This document shows, in pieces, positions 5,885 through 13,328 of a stretch of DNA of 24,612 nucleotides. This DNA is from an uncultured Nitrososphaera sp. (GTDB lineage: Archaea; Thermoproteota; Nitrososphaeria; Nitrososphaerales; Nitrososphaeraceae), in assembly GCF_946478925.1 (NCBI RefSeq), contig NZ_CAMLDP010000020.1:1-24612 (forward strand), read 5' to 3'. Position 1 is the stretch's first letter; every line of letters begins with the position of its first letter. Position numbers and translations under genes: made by a program. The notes below the pieces were generated by a model, which worked only from the letters and a program-made list of their open reading frames with translations, did no database searches and was not told the DNA's origin.

Positions 5885-8629
5885 ATGGCGGGAGTTACTG
5901 AATTTAATAATTCACAGGGAAACCTGATCTCGAAAATCAGAAAGCGGGACGGACGCATAGTCAGCTTTGAACAGTCCAAGATTTCAAATGCGATTTACAA
6001 GGCGCTAGTGGCAACCGGAAAGCCGGACTACCCACTGGCGGAAAGGCTCGGCGTAAGGGTATTCCAAAAGATGGCGCAGCAGGGCTATGGCTCTGAAAAG
6101 GCAGTCGCCACCGTGGAAGACGTGCAGGACATGGTCGAGTCCATACTGATAGAGGAAGGGCTGTCTGAAACGGCAAAGTCGTACATACTCTACAGGCACG
6201 AGCGCAGGAAGGTGAGGGACGAAAAGATGAAGGTCCTGAACAAGAAGGACCTCGACGAGGTCGACAAGGCGTTTGACATCAACTCGCTGCGCGTGCTTGC
6301 GGCGCGCTACCTTTTGCGCGACGAGAACAACGAGATAACCGAGAGCCCCAAGCAGATGTTCGAGAGGGTCGCAATACTGGTCGGCATCGCAGACGTGATG
6401 CACGACTCGCAGGTGTTCAACCTTGCAGGCGGCCACGTGCAGGACGCGGAGGAGGCCGAGAAATACTGCCACAAGCTTGCCGACTTTGACATGAAGCTAA
6501 AGATAGGCGAATACTGGCTCAACCGCTACCATTTTGAGGCGATGGTGCGCTCGTACATACACGGCGCAAAGCAGGGCCAGATGAAGGTCAGCTTTAAAGA
6601 ACTGCTGAGGCTGGTGGCAGAGGGCAAGATGGCGGCGTACGGCGACCGCATAAGGGAATACTATAACCTCATGATATCGCGCGACTTTTTGCCAAACACG
6701 CCGACGCTCATGAACGCCGGCGCAAGGCTTGGGCAGCTGTCTGCGTGCTTTGTGCTCGACATGCCTGACGACATGAACAGGATAATGAAGTCGTCGACTG
6801 ACGCGGCAATGATATTCAAGTCGGGAGGCGGAGTGGGCATCAACTACTCTGACCTGAGGCCGGAGGGCGACATCGTCGCTTCGACGTCCGGCGTCGCTTC
6901 CGGTCCGACGTCTTTCATGAGGATAATCGACACAATCACCGACGTGGTAAAGCAGGGCGGCAAGCGCAGGGGCGCCAACATGGGCATCCTGGAGGCGTGG
7001 CACCCCGACGTCGAGAAATTCGTGACGGCCAAGACAAAGCCGGGCGTCTTTGAGAATTTCAACGTCTCTGTCGGCATCTGGGAAGATTTCTGGAAGGCAC
7101 TTGTCAGCAAGGACGGGAACCACAAGTACACGTTGAGAAACCCACGCACCCACGAGCCGATGAGGCAGATTGACGCGCAGCAGCTGATAGACCTAATCGC
7201 GCTTTCCGCGTGGAAGAGCGCCGAGCCGGGAATCATATTCTTTGACAACATCAACAAGTACAACCCGTGCATAGACGCCAAGGGCGGGCCGCTTCGCGCC
7301 ACGAACCCGTGCGGCGAGCAGTCATTATATCCATACGAATCGTGCAACCTAGGCTCAATCAACCTTGCAAACTTTGTAAAGCGCAAGGCAGACGGCATGT
7401 ACGAGTTTGACTGGCAGCGCTACGAGCAGGCGGTAAGGCTCTCCACGAGGTTCCTCGACAACATCATCGACATGAACAAGTATCCAGTCGAAGAAATCGA
7501 GGTGAACACCCGCGCGACTAGGAGAATCGGCCTTGGCATCATGGGCATTGCAGACCTGCTGTTCCTTCTCCACATCCCATACAACTCGAAGGACGGCTAT
7601 GAGTTCATGAACAAGCTCGCCGAGGCTGTGTCATATTTGAGCATGGACGAGTCCGTGGCGATTGCAAAATCGAGGGGCCCGTTCCCGATGTTCAAGGACA
7701 CCGACTATGTCAAGGGCAAAATCCCGGTCGCAGGCTATTACGAGCTGCCAAAGGAGACGCACACCTACGAATGGACTACGCTCATTGAAAAGATAAAGAA
7801 GAGCGGCATCCGCAACTCGTGGACGTCGACCATTGCGCCCACAGGCACGCTCTCCATGATAGCCGATACCGCAAACGGCGTCGAGCCGGTGTTTGCGCTC
7901 GTCTACGAAAAGCGCGTGACGGTTGGCCGGTTCTTTTACACCGACAAGGTGTTCGAGAACGTGCTAAAGGAAAACGGCCTGTACTCTGACGAGATACTGA
8001 CCAAGATAGCGAACAACTATGGTTCTGTGCGCGGCATCTCCGAGATCCCAGAGTGGATGCAGAGGACGTTTGTCACCGCAATCGACATCCACTGGATGGA
8101 CCACATCATGGCGCAGGCGGTGTGGCAGAAATGGATCTCCAACGCGATTGCCAAGACGATAAACATGCCCGGCGACGTGACTGCAGAGGATGTGAAGTGC
8201 TCGTACCTGCTGTCACACGAGCTTGGGTTAAAGGGCGTCACTGTGTTCCGCGACGGCTCGCGCCAGGAGCAGGTATTGCACATCACCGGCAAGAACACCG
8301 GCGAAAAGCAGTTTGCAGTCAGGCCGAGCAGGTACATCGCCGACTATGTCAAGAACAACATCGGCGAGCCCTACGTGCTGGAGCAGATGCAAAAGATCCT
8401 GAAGGAGCAGGGAGTCGACGACGGCGCGATCCCGCAAGCGGCAACAGCGATGGCAGCAGCGGCGCCGGCGCCTGCCGAGGTGCCCAAGAAGGCGACCCAG
8501 CCGGCCGCGATGCAGGTCATGTCTTCAAACGAGGACACCACCTGCCCATCGTGCAAGGCCCGGCTCGTCATCACCGAAGGGTGCAACATCTGCATCGAGT
8601 GCGGCTTTAGCAGCTGCGCTTCGGGGTAA
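5885..8629 (+). CDS. nrdJ: Class II (adenosylcobalamin-dependent) ribonucleotide reductase
   Basis: This 914-aa enzyme reduces ribonucleotides to deoxyribonucleotides using a B12-generated thiyl radical, so it needs no oxygen-dependent radical subunit. Residues about 12-105 are an N-terminal ATP-cone (ISKIRKRDGRIVSFEQSKI...). The ten-stranded barrel follows. C476 in NPCGEQ is the thiyl-radical Cys, with N474 and E478 as partners. C288 (LSACFV) and C487 (ESCNLG) are the reducible pair, with the usual spacing of 11 between C476 and C487. Conserved SGGGVGINYSDLRP and a C-terminal Cys-rich segment (CPSCKARL ... CNICIECGFSSC) match NrdJ. The frame is open further upstream, to 5720, but the TATA box at 5851 and a normal N-terminus favour the ATG at 5885. 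The HTH/ATP-cone/NrdD-like gene lies 298 bases upstream on the same strand. Confidence 0.95.
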   Translation: MAGVTEFNNSQGNLISKIRKRDGRIVSFEQSKISNAIYKALVATGKPDYPLAERLGVRVFQKMAQQGYGSEKAVATVEDVQDMVESILIEEGLSETAKSYILYRHERRKVRDEKMKVLNKKDLDEVDKAFDINSLRVLAARYLLRDENNEITESPKQMFERVAILVGIADVMHDSQVFNLAGGHVQDAEEAEKYCHKLADFDMKLKIGEYWLNRYHFEAMVRSYIHGAKQGQMKVSFKELLRLVAEGKMAAYGDRIREYYNLMISRDFLPNTPTLMNAGARLGQLSACFVLDMPDDMNRIMKSSTDAAMIFKSGGGVGINYSDLRPEGDIVASTSGVASGPTSFMRIIDTITDVVKQGGKRRGANMGILEAWHPDVEKFVTAKTKPGVFENFNVSVGIWEDFWKALVSKDGNHKYTLRNPRTHEPMRQIDAQQLIDLIALSAWKSAEPGIIFFDNINKYNPCIDAKGGPLRATNPCGEQSLYPYESCNLGSINLANFVKRKADGMYEFDWQRYEQAVRLSTRFLDNIIDMNKYPVEEIEVNTRATRRIGLGIMGIADLLFLLHIPYNSKDGYEFMNKLAEAVSYLSMDESVAIAKSRGPFPMFKDTDYVKGKIPVAGYYELPKETHTYEWTTLIEKIKKSGIRNSWTSTIAPTGTLSMIADTANGVEPVFALVYEKRVTVGRFFYTDKVFENVLKENGLYSDEILTKIANNYGSVRGISEIPEWMQRTFVTAIDIHWMDHIMAQAVWQKWISNAIAKTINMPGDVTAEDVKCSYLLSHELGLKGVTVFRDGSRQEQVLHITGKNTGEKQFAVRPSRYIADYVKNNIGEPYVLEQMQKILKEQGVDDGAIPQAATAMAAAAPAPAEVPKKATQPAAMQVMSSNEDTTCPSCKARLVITEGCNICIECGFSSCASG

Positions 8630-8630
8630 A

Positions 8631-8665
8631 CTTCCCCTCCTCTCTTTTCTCTCTTCTCTCTTTTT
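8631..8665 (+). terminator. 35-base pyrimidine tract after nrdJ
   Basis: From the base after the TAAA at the end of nrdJ, 35 consecutive bases are C or T, ending in T5. U-rich tracts of this kind terminate archaeal transcription without a hairpin. The TTTTTAA at the end (8661-8667) may also serve as TATA box for the SDR gene at 8710. Confidence 0.55.
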
Positions 8666-8709
8666 AACAAGACTATTATCCTGCAAACTGCAAATGTACA
8701 AAATATATT

Positions 8710-9555
8710 ATGACGATAATGGAAGGCAGGGTCTGCCTTGTCACGGGAAGCACGTCCGGCATCGGAAAAGAGATAGCGGCCGGCCTTGCCGGGATGGGCG
8801 CCACAGTTGTGCTTGCAGGCAGAAGCAGGGAAAAATGCGAGGCCGCGGTGCAAGAGATCGCTGCGCGCGGCGTTCCAGCAAGCCAGCTTTCCTATTTCGT
8901 GGCGGACCTCTCCTCGCAAGAGTCGGTGCGCCAGCTGGCAAAAGAGTTTATCGACAATTACGACAGGCTGCACGTGCTCGTGAACAACGCCGGCGTATTT
9001 GTGCAAAAGAGGGAACTGACGGCCGACGTCATCGAGCGCACATTTGCGGTGAACCACTTGGCGCCGTTTCTGCTCACAAACCTGCTGCTTGACAGGCTCA
9101 AGGCGGGAGCCCCTTCAAGAATAGTCACCACAAGCTCTATCGCCCACAGGGGAGCCAAGATGGACTTTGCCGACCTGCAGATGAGCAAAAGCTATGGGAG
9201 CATACGCGCCTACGGCCAGTCCAAGCTGGCAAACATCCTGTTCACCCGGGAGCTGGCAAGGCGTTTGCAGGGAACGGGCGTGACTGCAAACTGCTTCCAT
9301 CCCGGGGCGGTCAGGACGAACCTCGTGCGGGGCTCCGGATACGGCCTTGTCTGGGGGGCTGCAAGCGTGTTTTTCACAAGCCCAGAAAAGGGTGCAGACA
9401 CCGCAGTCTACCTTGCCTCGTCACGCGAGGTAGAAGGCGTCAGCGGCGAGTATTTCGTAAAGAGAAAGCAGGCCAGGGCGTCCGACCCTGCGTACGACAG
9501 CGATGCTGCAGAAAGGCTGTGGGAGGCAAGCGAGAAGCTCACCGGCCTAGCTTAA
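8710..9555 (+). CDS. Short-chain dehydrogenase/reductase (retinol-dehydrogenase-like SDR)
   Basis: This 281-aa protein is a classical SDR. The nucleotide-binding TGSTSGIG lies at 12-19, an acidic/polar turn at AGRSREK (36-42), NNAG at 92-95, the catalytic Ser near TTSS (140-143) and YGQSK at 168-172 (Tyr168, Lys172). HPGAVRTNL follows. Arg38 and Arg40 after strand beta-2 suggest NADP(H). The overall pattern, with SSIAHRGAKMDFADLQ and YGQSKLANILFTREL, resembles the retinol dehydrogenase/WW-oxidoreductase branch. That branch is widespread and has varied lipophilic substrates, so the substrate here cannot be named. A second in-frame ATG at 8719 (MEGRVCLVTG) is an equally good start. It appears monocistronic. 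Confidence 0.9.
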   Translation: MTIMEGRVCLVTGSTSGIGKEIAAGLAGMGATVVLAGRSREKCEAAVQEIAARGVPASQLSYFVADLSSQESVRQLAKEFIDNYDRLHVLVNNAGVFVQKRELTADVIERTFAVNHLAPFLLTNLLLDRLKAGAPSRIVTTSSIAHRGAKMDFADLQMSKSYGSIRAYGQSKLANILFTRELARRLQGTGVTANCFHPGAVRTNLVRGSGYGLVWGAASVFFTSPEKGADTAVYLASSREVEGVSGEYFVKRKQARASDPAYDSDAAERLWEASEKLTGLA

Positions 9556-9614
9556 TGACGATGCTGCTGCTAATGCCATTCCTTATATGCCATATCGTAC
9601 ATCTACACATTGTA

Positions 9615-9755
9615 ATGGGATTTCTGGACAAGCTACGCAAGAAAAAGGATGACCAGATGCCGCAACAGGCCGCGCAGGGCTCGGATGGTACTGCAAGCGA
9701 GCAGCCAAAGCGCGTCAAGAGGTACACGTCCGACGGCAAGCCCGTGTATGAATAG
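9615..9755 (+). CDS. 46-aa basic/hydrophilic protein
   Basis: The ATG at 9615 opens a short frame reading MGFLDKLRKKKDDQMPQQ, then a low-complexity middle, then KRVKRYTSDGKPVYE and TAG. The start is amphipathic and lysine-rich, and the end has a compact RYTSDGKPVYE-type motif. A TTATAT box (9583-9588) stands about 30 bases ahead, as for other genes here, which supports a real short, nearly leaderless gene. The frame is open upstream, but that part would read through the promoter and the end of the SDR gene. Function unknown. The N-terminal helix could touch a membrane or nucleic acid. Confidence 0.6.
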   Translation: MGFLDKLRKKKDDQMPQQAAQGSDGTASEQPKRVKRYTSDGKPVYE

Positions 9756-9791
9756 GAAAATAGTAGACGATACAATACACAAACAAAAACG

Positions 9792-9844
9792 ACACGTCAG
9801 GGGTTGTCCAAATTTCTCAGGGCAAACCCTGCGTTTTGACGTGT
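9792..9844. repeat. Extended hairpin-forming inverted repeat
   Basis: ACACGTCA (9792-9799) pairs perfectly with TGACGTGT (9837-9844). Inside it, GGG...TTG.CC (9800-9809) can pair with GG.CAAACCC (9820-9829), leaving a loop of about ten bases. The result is a two-part stem of about 53 bases in a gene-free stretch. It could terminate the 46-aa gene, form a small RNA, or be a mobile-element remnant. No T run follows closely. Confidence 0.4.
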
Positions 9845-9902
9845 GATTGCGCGTGCAGAACAAAACCGCTGCTCTTATGCCTAGAACAAGATTACAGAAA
9901 GA

Positions 9903-9915
9903 CTTTAAAATTTAA
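9903..9915 (+). promoter_or_regulatory. AT-rich TATA region deciding a GTG start
   Basis: TTTAAAATTTAAA at 9903-9915 is followed 21-34 bases later by the GTG at 9937. No in-frame ATG fits the signal peptide better, so a leaderless GTG start is proposed. Confidence 0.5.
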
Positions 9916-9936
9916 ACTATAACTGTTGCCATCAAA

Positions 9937-11064
9937 GTGATAAGGGAATTGGCAGGTGCGCTGTTCCTTTTCGCACTTTTCTCCGGGAACGTTGCATCTG
10001 CACATGCGCAAAGCCAGACCCCAACCCAGACGGCGACGAATATCAGCGGGAGTTACAGCAGCGCCGGCTTTACGATAGAGTTCCCAAGCGGCTGGAACGG
10101 CACGCTTGAAAAAGACGGAAGATACCCCGTGGTCAGCCCGCCGGCGCAGGCCAACACATCGATGAGTGTCGTCGCGGTAAACAGGCTCGAAGTGAAGAAC
10201 CTGATAATGTCGGGGATTTCCGCCGTCCTGCCGCCACAGGAACCGACGAACATAGCCGGTGACGAAAAAGGAGAAGGAGCGGGAGAAGAAGGACAATGCC
10301 AGAGAACGCTTGCCGAGCTTGTGCCGGTAAACGGCATCAACGTGTTTCATACTATTGTGGAATGCCCCACTACTACTACCGCCGGCGGCAGTGGAGGAGG
10401 GATAACCGACAGCTATATCTTTTTCACGCTGACCAAGTCGGTTGCAGTCGGCTATTTTGCCCCGTCCAAAGACGCGTACGAAAAGTACCTGCCCAACTTT
10501 ACGAGCTCGCTGCATACGGTCAGGGTGGACGAGCCGGCCAACCTCCGGTCAGGACTTGAAATCGTCCTTGGCATCACGAAATTCTACAAAGAATCCATAG
10601 ACATCCAGGCTTCCGCCAGCAACAATAGCAGCAGGGTCAACATGGTCATAGGAGCCTCATCAAACAACATCAACGCCGCGTTCGACGAGGCTGGCAAGCG
10701 CTTCGTGATAAGAGTCAACAACGTGCAGGCAGCAGAGCAGGGCGGCCGGCTGCTGGTGCCCGTAGACAAGACTCTGCGCGGGCCATACCAGGTGTACGTG
10801 GACGGCGCGCCCACGCCCGACCCGCTCGTGATAGAGGATGCCCAGACAAAAGAAAAGCTCGTCCTTGTAGAGTACGGTGAAGAGGCACGCCAGATAGTGA
10901 TCGCCGGGACGCAGGTGGTCCCGGAATTCCCCCTGCACGCTATAGGCATACTTGCAGCAGCCCTTGCCGCTTTAATCCTGTACCAGCGCAAAAAACAACA
11001 ACAGCGGCCGGAGATCCAAGAAAACATACGCGTTTCTGCCCGGCCTGACCCGTCTCCCGGGTAG
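9937..11064 (+). CDS. Secreted surface protein with VPEFP C-terminal anchor
   Basis: This 375-aa protein begins with a Sec signal peptide (MIRELAGALFLFALFSG, cleavage probably near AHAQS, residues 22-26). A long extracytoplasmic region follows, rich in Thr, Ser and Asn with NxS/T sites. Residues 40-200 resemble PsbP-like or 'IEFPSGWNG' domains of archaeal surface proteins. A Gly/Glu-rich insertion lies at about 108-118. Near the C-terminus VVPEFP (327-332) is followed by a hydrophobic helix and RKK. This is the PEF/PEFG-CTERM arrangement recognised by archaeosortase-like enzymes, or simply a membrane anchor. The tail after RKK is 22 residues, longer than in typical sorting signals, which weakens the sorting interpretation. 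The ligand is unknown. The GTG start follows the AT-rich box at 9903. Confidence 0.75.
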   Translation: MIRELAGALFLFALFSGNVASAHAQSQTPTQTATNISGSYSSAGFTIEFPSGWNGTLEKDGRYPVVSPPAQANTSMSVVAVNRLEVKNLIMSGISAVLPPQEPTNIAGDEKGEGAGEEGQCQRTLAELVPVNGINVFHTIVECPTTTTAGGSGGGITDSYIFFTLTKSVAVGYFAPSKDAYEKYLPNFTSSLHTVRVDEPANLRSGLEIVLGITKFYKESIDIQASASNNSSRVNMVIGASSNNINAAFDEAGKRFVIRVNNVQAAEQGGRLLVPVDKTLRGPYQVYVDGAPTPDPLVIEDAQTKEKLVLVEYGEEARQIVIAGTQVVPEFPLHAIGILAAALAALILYQRKKQQQRPEIQENIRVSARPDPSPG

Positions 11065-11182
11065 GCTAGGATATATAGTAGTAGTTTTTCTTTCTTAATC
11101 CTGCAGCAGCCGGACGGGTCGCACACTATATTTCTTGCAGGCTGTTCTGGACGCATTGATTAAATACAAAATTGAATCCACA

Positions 11183-12181
11183 ATGCCCGGCGGCCACATA
11201 CACACGCACATGATAATAATGCAGCTAAAGTCGACCCAGCAGGAAGAGGCGTTCGCAAACATTTCAGCTATAATCGACGAGCTGCACAAAAGCCACGGAT
11301 ACAGAATAAGGGGGCACGAGGTACACCAGACCCGGGAAGTTATGGCCAAGACGACGCTTGCCGAGAGGGCGGAAATGGTCTCGCGCTTTTGCGCGCAAAA
11401 CGATATGCAATACCTTGCGTACCACTCGCCGATACTCGGCGGGAGCCAGAACGTCTGGGAGGACAGATGGCGCAAGAAGGTCAGAGAATCCGTCGCGCTC
11501 ACAATCCAAGAGGCGCAGGCAGTCCGAAAAGAGGCCGGCCTCCAACCAGACAAGAAGGTGGTAATAGTGTTCCACCTAGCAAGCTATGTGCCTTTGAAAG
11601 AGATGCCAAGGACGCACAAAGAAAAGCTAGCGCTCTATCATGCCGCGGAGCAAGAGTTTCTGGGATTATTCGCCGAGCAGGAGACGGACGGCTGTGTACT
11701 GGCTGTCGAAAACACGTACCCGAGGCGCAGCGGAGACTCGTCAAGCGTCGGGCCGTTCCACCCGCTGGAACTGGGCCGGACGATGGAAAAGCATGGCGTC
11801 AGGACGGCCCTCGACCTTGCCCACTACCAGCTGTATTCGAACTACCTGAGTCGCGGCGGCAGCGGCAACGTTGCCGGCGACCTTGACAGGGAAAGGTACG
11901 GACGCGCCCCCTCGTGGGAAAGGTGCATAGAGGCACTTGCAGGCTCGCTTGCGCTCCTGCACATCAGCGACGCAAGAGGGTTTGAAGTCAAAGGCGAGGG
12001 TCTCCCGGTCGGAGCCGGCGAGATACCCTTTGCACAAGTGCTTGGCGCCTGCAACTCGCTTGGCAGGGACCTGCAGGGCACTATTGAACTGAACCGCGGC
12101 CACCTGCAAAAAGGCCGGCTCCAGTTTGAAAGCGCCAGGTGGCTTTTGGAAAACGTCCCCGGCGTGTTCAAAGAAACCTGA
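11183..12181 (+). CDS. Xylose-isomerase-like TIM barrel protein (sugar isomerase/AP endonuclease 2 superfamily)
   Basis: The 332-aa product shows the xylose isomerase/endonuclease IV barrel pattern of alternating strands and helices ending in metal ligands. Candidates are His81 (YLAYHSP), Glu176 (LAVENTYPRR), Asp211 and His214 (TALDLAHYQ), His260 and Asp263 (LLHISDARG) and Glu302 (GTIELNRGH). Members are divalent-metal isomerases, epimerases, dehydratases or AP endonucleases. The ENTY and DLAH signatures with GEG...GAGEIPF fit the sugar-phosphate isomerase/epimerase branch best. The substrate is not predictable. The frame is open from a TTG at 11135, but the ATG at 11183 is a more usual start. 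A TATA-like TATATTT at 11126-11132 lies 51-57 bases upstream. It is followed closely by nadE on the same strand. Confidence 0.75.
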   Translation: MPGGHIHTHMIIMQLKSTQQEEAFANISAIIDELHKSHGYRIRGHEVHQTREVMAKTTLAERAEMVSRFCAQNDMQYLAYHSPILGGSQNVWEDRWRKKVRESVALTIQEAQAVRKEAGLQPDKKVVIVFHLASYVPLKEMPRTHKEKLALYHAAEQEFLGLFAEQETDGCVLAVENTYPRRSGDSSSVGPFHPLELGRTMEKHGVRTALDLAHYQLYSNYLSRGGSGNVAGDLDRERYGRAPSWERCIEALAGSLALLHISDARGFEVKGEGLPVGAGEIPFAQVLGACNSLGRDLQGTIELNRGHLQKGRLQFESARWLLENVPGVFKET

Positions 12182-12192
12182 GAGAGAACATA

Positions 12193-12200
12193 CATTAATA
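12193..12200 (+). promoter_or_regulatory. TATA-like box deciding the nadE TTG start
   Basis: CATTAATA near 12193-12200 lies about 25-29 bases before the TTG at 12222. That makes TTG the first codon of a leaderless mRNA. No in-frame ATG exists before the conserved region. Confidence 0.45.
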
Positions 12201-12221
12201 CGAGAACACTCGTAACTGGCC

Positions 12222-13040
12222 TTGTCATTGAATTCTGACTCGCGCGTGCTTGCCAGGCTGACCGGCAGCGGCCTTGACCGCGCCAAGACCGCAAAAAGCA
12301 TCGAGAAGTTTATCGCCAGCTGTATCAGGTCCGCGAGGGCAAAAGGGGGAATAGTGGTGGGTCTCTCTGGCGGCCTCGACTCTGCCGTGGTGGCTGCGCT
12401 GTGTACGAGGGCGCTTGGCGGGAGCAGGGTGCTCGGCCTCATCCTTCCCGGCGCCTCGACCCCAAACGAGGACGTGGAGGATGCGGCTGCGCACGCCAAA
12501 GAGCTTGGCATCAAGCACCAGACAATCAACATAGAGCCGATAGTCGAAAGATACATGCAGGTGCTCCCGAATGACAACAAGGTCGCGCGGGGCAACCTGA
12601 CTGCAAGGGTGCGCATGTCAATACTCTACTACCACGCGTACATGGACGGAAGGCTGGTCGCAGGCACGAGCGACAAAAGCGAGATGAGCATCGGCTATTT
12701 CACAAAGTTCGGCGACGGAGGGGCGGATATGACCCCTATAGCCGGCCTGTACAAGACGCAGGTTAGGGAGCTAGGCAAGTACCTGGGCGTTCCTGCTGCA
12801 ATACTGCAAAAAAAGAGCAGCCCTAGGCTCTGGGCCGACCACACCGCGGAAGACGAGATAGGGATGAGCTACGAAGAAATTGATCCCATTCTCTACATGC
12901 TGCTGGACAGGAAAAAAACCGCAAAGGAAGCGGCGGCAGCACTCGGCGCGCCAGCTGACAGGGTGAAAAGGGTGCAGGAGATGGTCGCCAAGAGCGCGCA
13001 CAAGCGCGCATTGCCGGCCGCGCCGGCAAAAAAACTGTAA
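12222..13040 (+). CDS. nadE: NAD+ synthetase, ammonia-dependent
   Basis: This 272-aa enzyme converts deamido-NAD+, ATP and ammonia to NAD+, the last step of NAD synthesis. The PP-loop SGGLDS is at 49-54. GTSDKSE (148-154), TKFGDGGADM (161-170), TPIAGLYKTQVRELG (171-185) and SPRLW (200-204) followed by DEIG are the usual NadE signatures for ATP, NaAD and pyrophosphate binding. No glutaminase domain is present, and the length is normal for the short ammonia-using form, which suits an ammonia-oxidising cell. The start is a TTG (MSLNSDSRVL...), placed by the TATA-like box. Another TTG two codons later is possible. A low-complexity Ala/Lys/Pro tail follows the conserved part. It starts 40 bases after the TIM-barrel gene. 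Confidence 0.93.
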   Translation: MSLNSDSRVLARLTGSGLDRAKTAKSIEKFIASCIRSARAKGGIVVGLSGGLDSAVVAALCTRALGGSRVLGLILPGASTPNEDVEDAAAHAKELGIKHQTINIEPIVERYMQVLPNDNKVARGNLTARVRMSILYYHAYMDGRLVAGTSDKSEMSIGYFTKFGDGGADMTPIAGLYKTQVRELGKYLGVPAAILQKKSSPRLWADHTAEDEIGMSYEEIDPILYMLLDRKKTAKEAAAALGAPADRVKRVQEMVAKSAHKRALPAAPAKKL

Positions 13041-13046
13041 CAACCA

Positions 13047-13055
13047 TTTTATTTT
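13047..13055 (+). promoter_or_regulatory. TATA-like box deciding a GTG start
   Basis: TTTTATTTT at 13047-13055 lies about 22-30 bases before the GTG at 13077. This fits a leaderless mRNA. The nearby ATG at 13073 is in another frame. Confidence 0.45.
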
Positions 13056-13076
13056 CTTGCATGTGTAATCTAATGC

Positions 13077-13328
13077 GTGCGCAAGCCGGTGCTTTTGATA
13101 GACGACGCAAACGAGTCGATTGAAGCAATCAGGCTGTTTCAGGAATCCGGACAGCAATACATCGAGTACCACATCAGAAAATTCGAGGAGAGCTGCTGCG
13201 GCGAGCTTCCGACCACCCGCGCCCCGTCGGTCTTTGCCCCCGAGGGGATATTCAAGGGACTGGAAGGCGTCAGGGAATATCTGTCGGTTGAAAAGCAGCC
13301 GGACACGGGCGAGAGCGCGTACTGGTAA
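13077..13328 (+). CDS. Glutaredoxin-like small protein without a CXXC motif
   Basis: The 83-aa product follows the glutaredoxin/thioredoxin order of elements. There is a first strand (PVLLID), a helix (ESIEAIRLFQESG), a second strand (YIEYHIRKF), a TTRAPSVFAPEG segment with the cis-Pro position, and a last helix (GLEGVREYLS). Where glutaredoxins carry the redox CPYC after the first strand, this protein has DANE. Its only cysteines are a CC pair at residues 40-41, in the loop before the cis-Pro. It is therefore probably not a standard thiol-disulfide oxidoreductase. It could bind a partner or cofactor, or use the CC pair. The fold call is from pattern only. Its TAA is directly followed by the stop codon of the convergent Rieske gene. 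Confidence 0.65.
   Translation: MRKPVLLIDDANESIEAIRLFQESGQQYIEYHIRKFEESCCGELPTTRAPSVFAPEGIFKGLEGVREYLSVEKQPDTGESAYW

Noticed and set aside
8053..8610. Plus-strand frame of 185 codons inside nrdJ
   Set aside because: It is shifted relative to nrdJ, is Arg/His-rich, and overlaps conserved nrdJ sequence.
11741..12616. Minus-strand frame of 291 codons over the TIM-barrel and nadE genes
   Set aside because: It spans two well-supported plus-strand genes, has no recognisable domain and no promoter.
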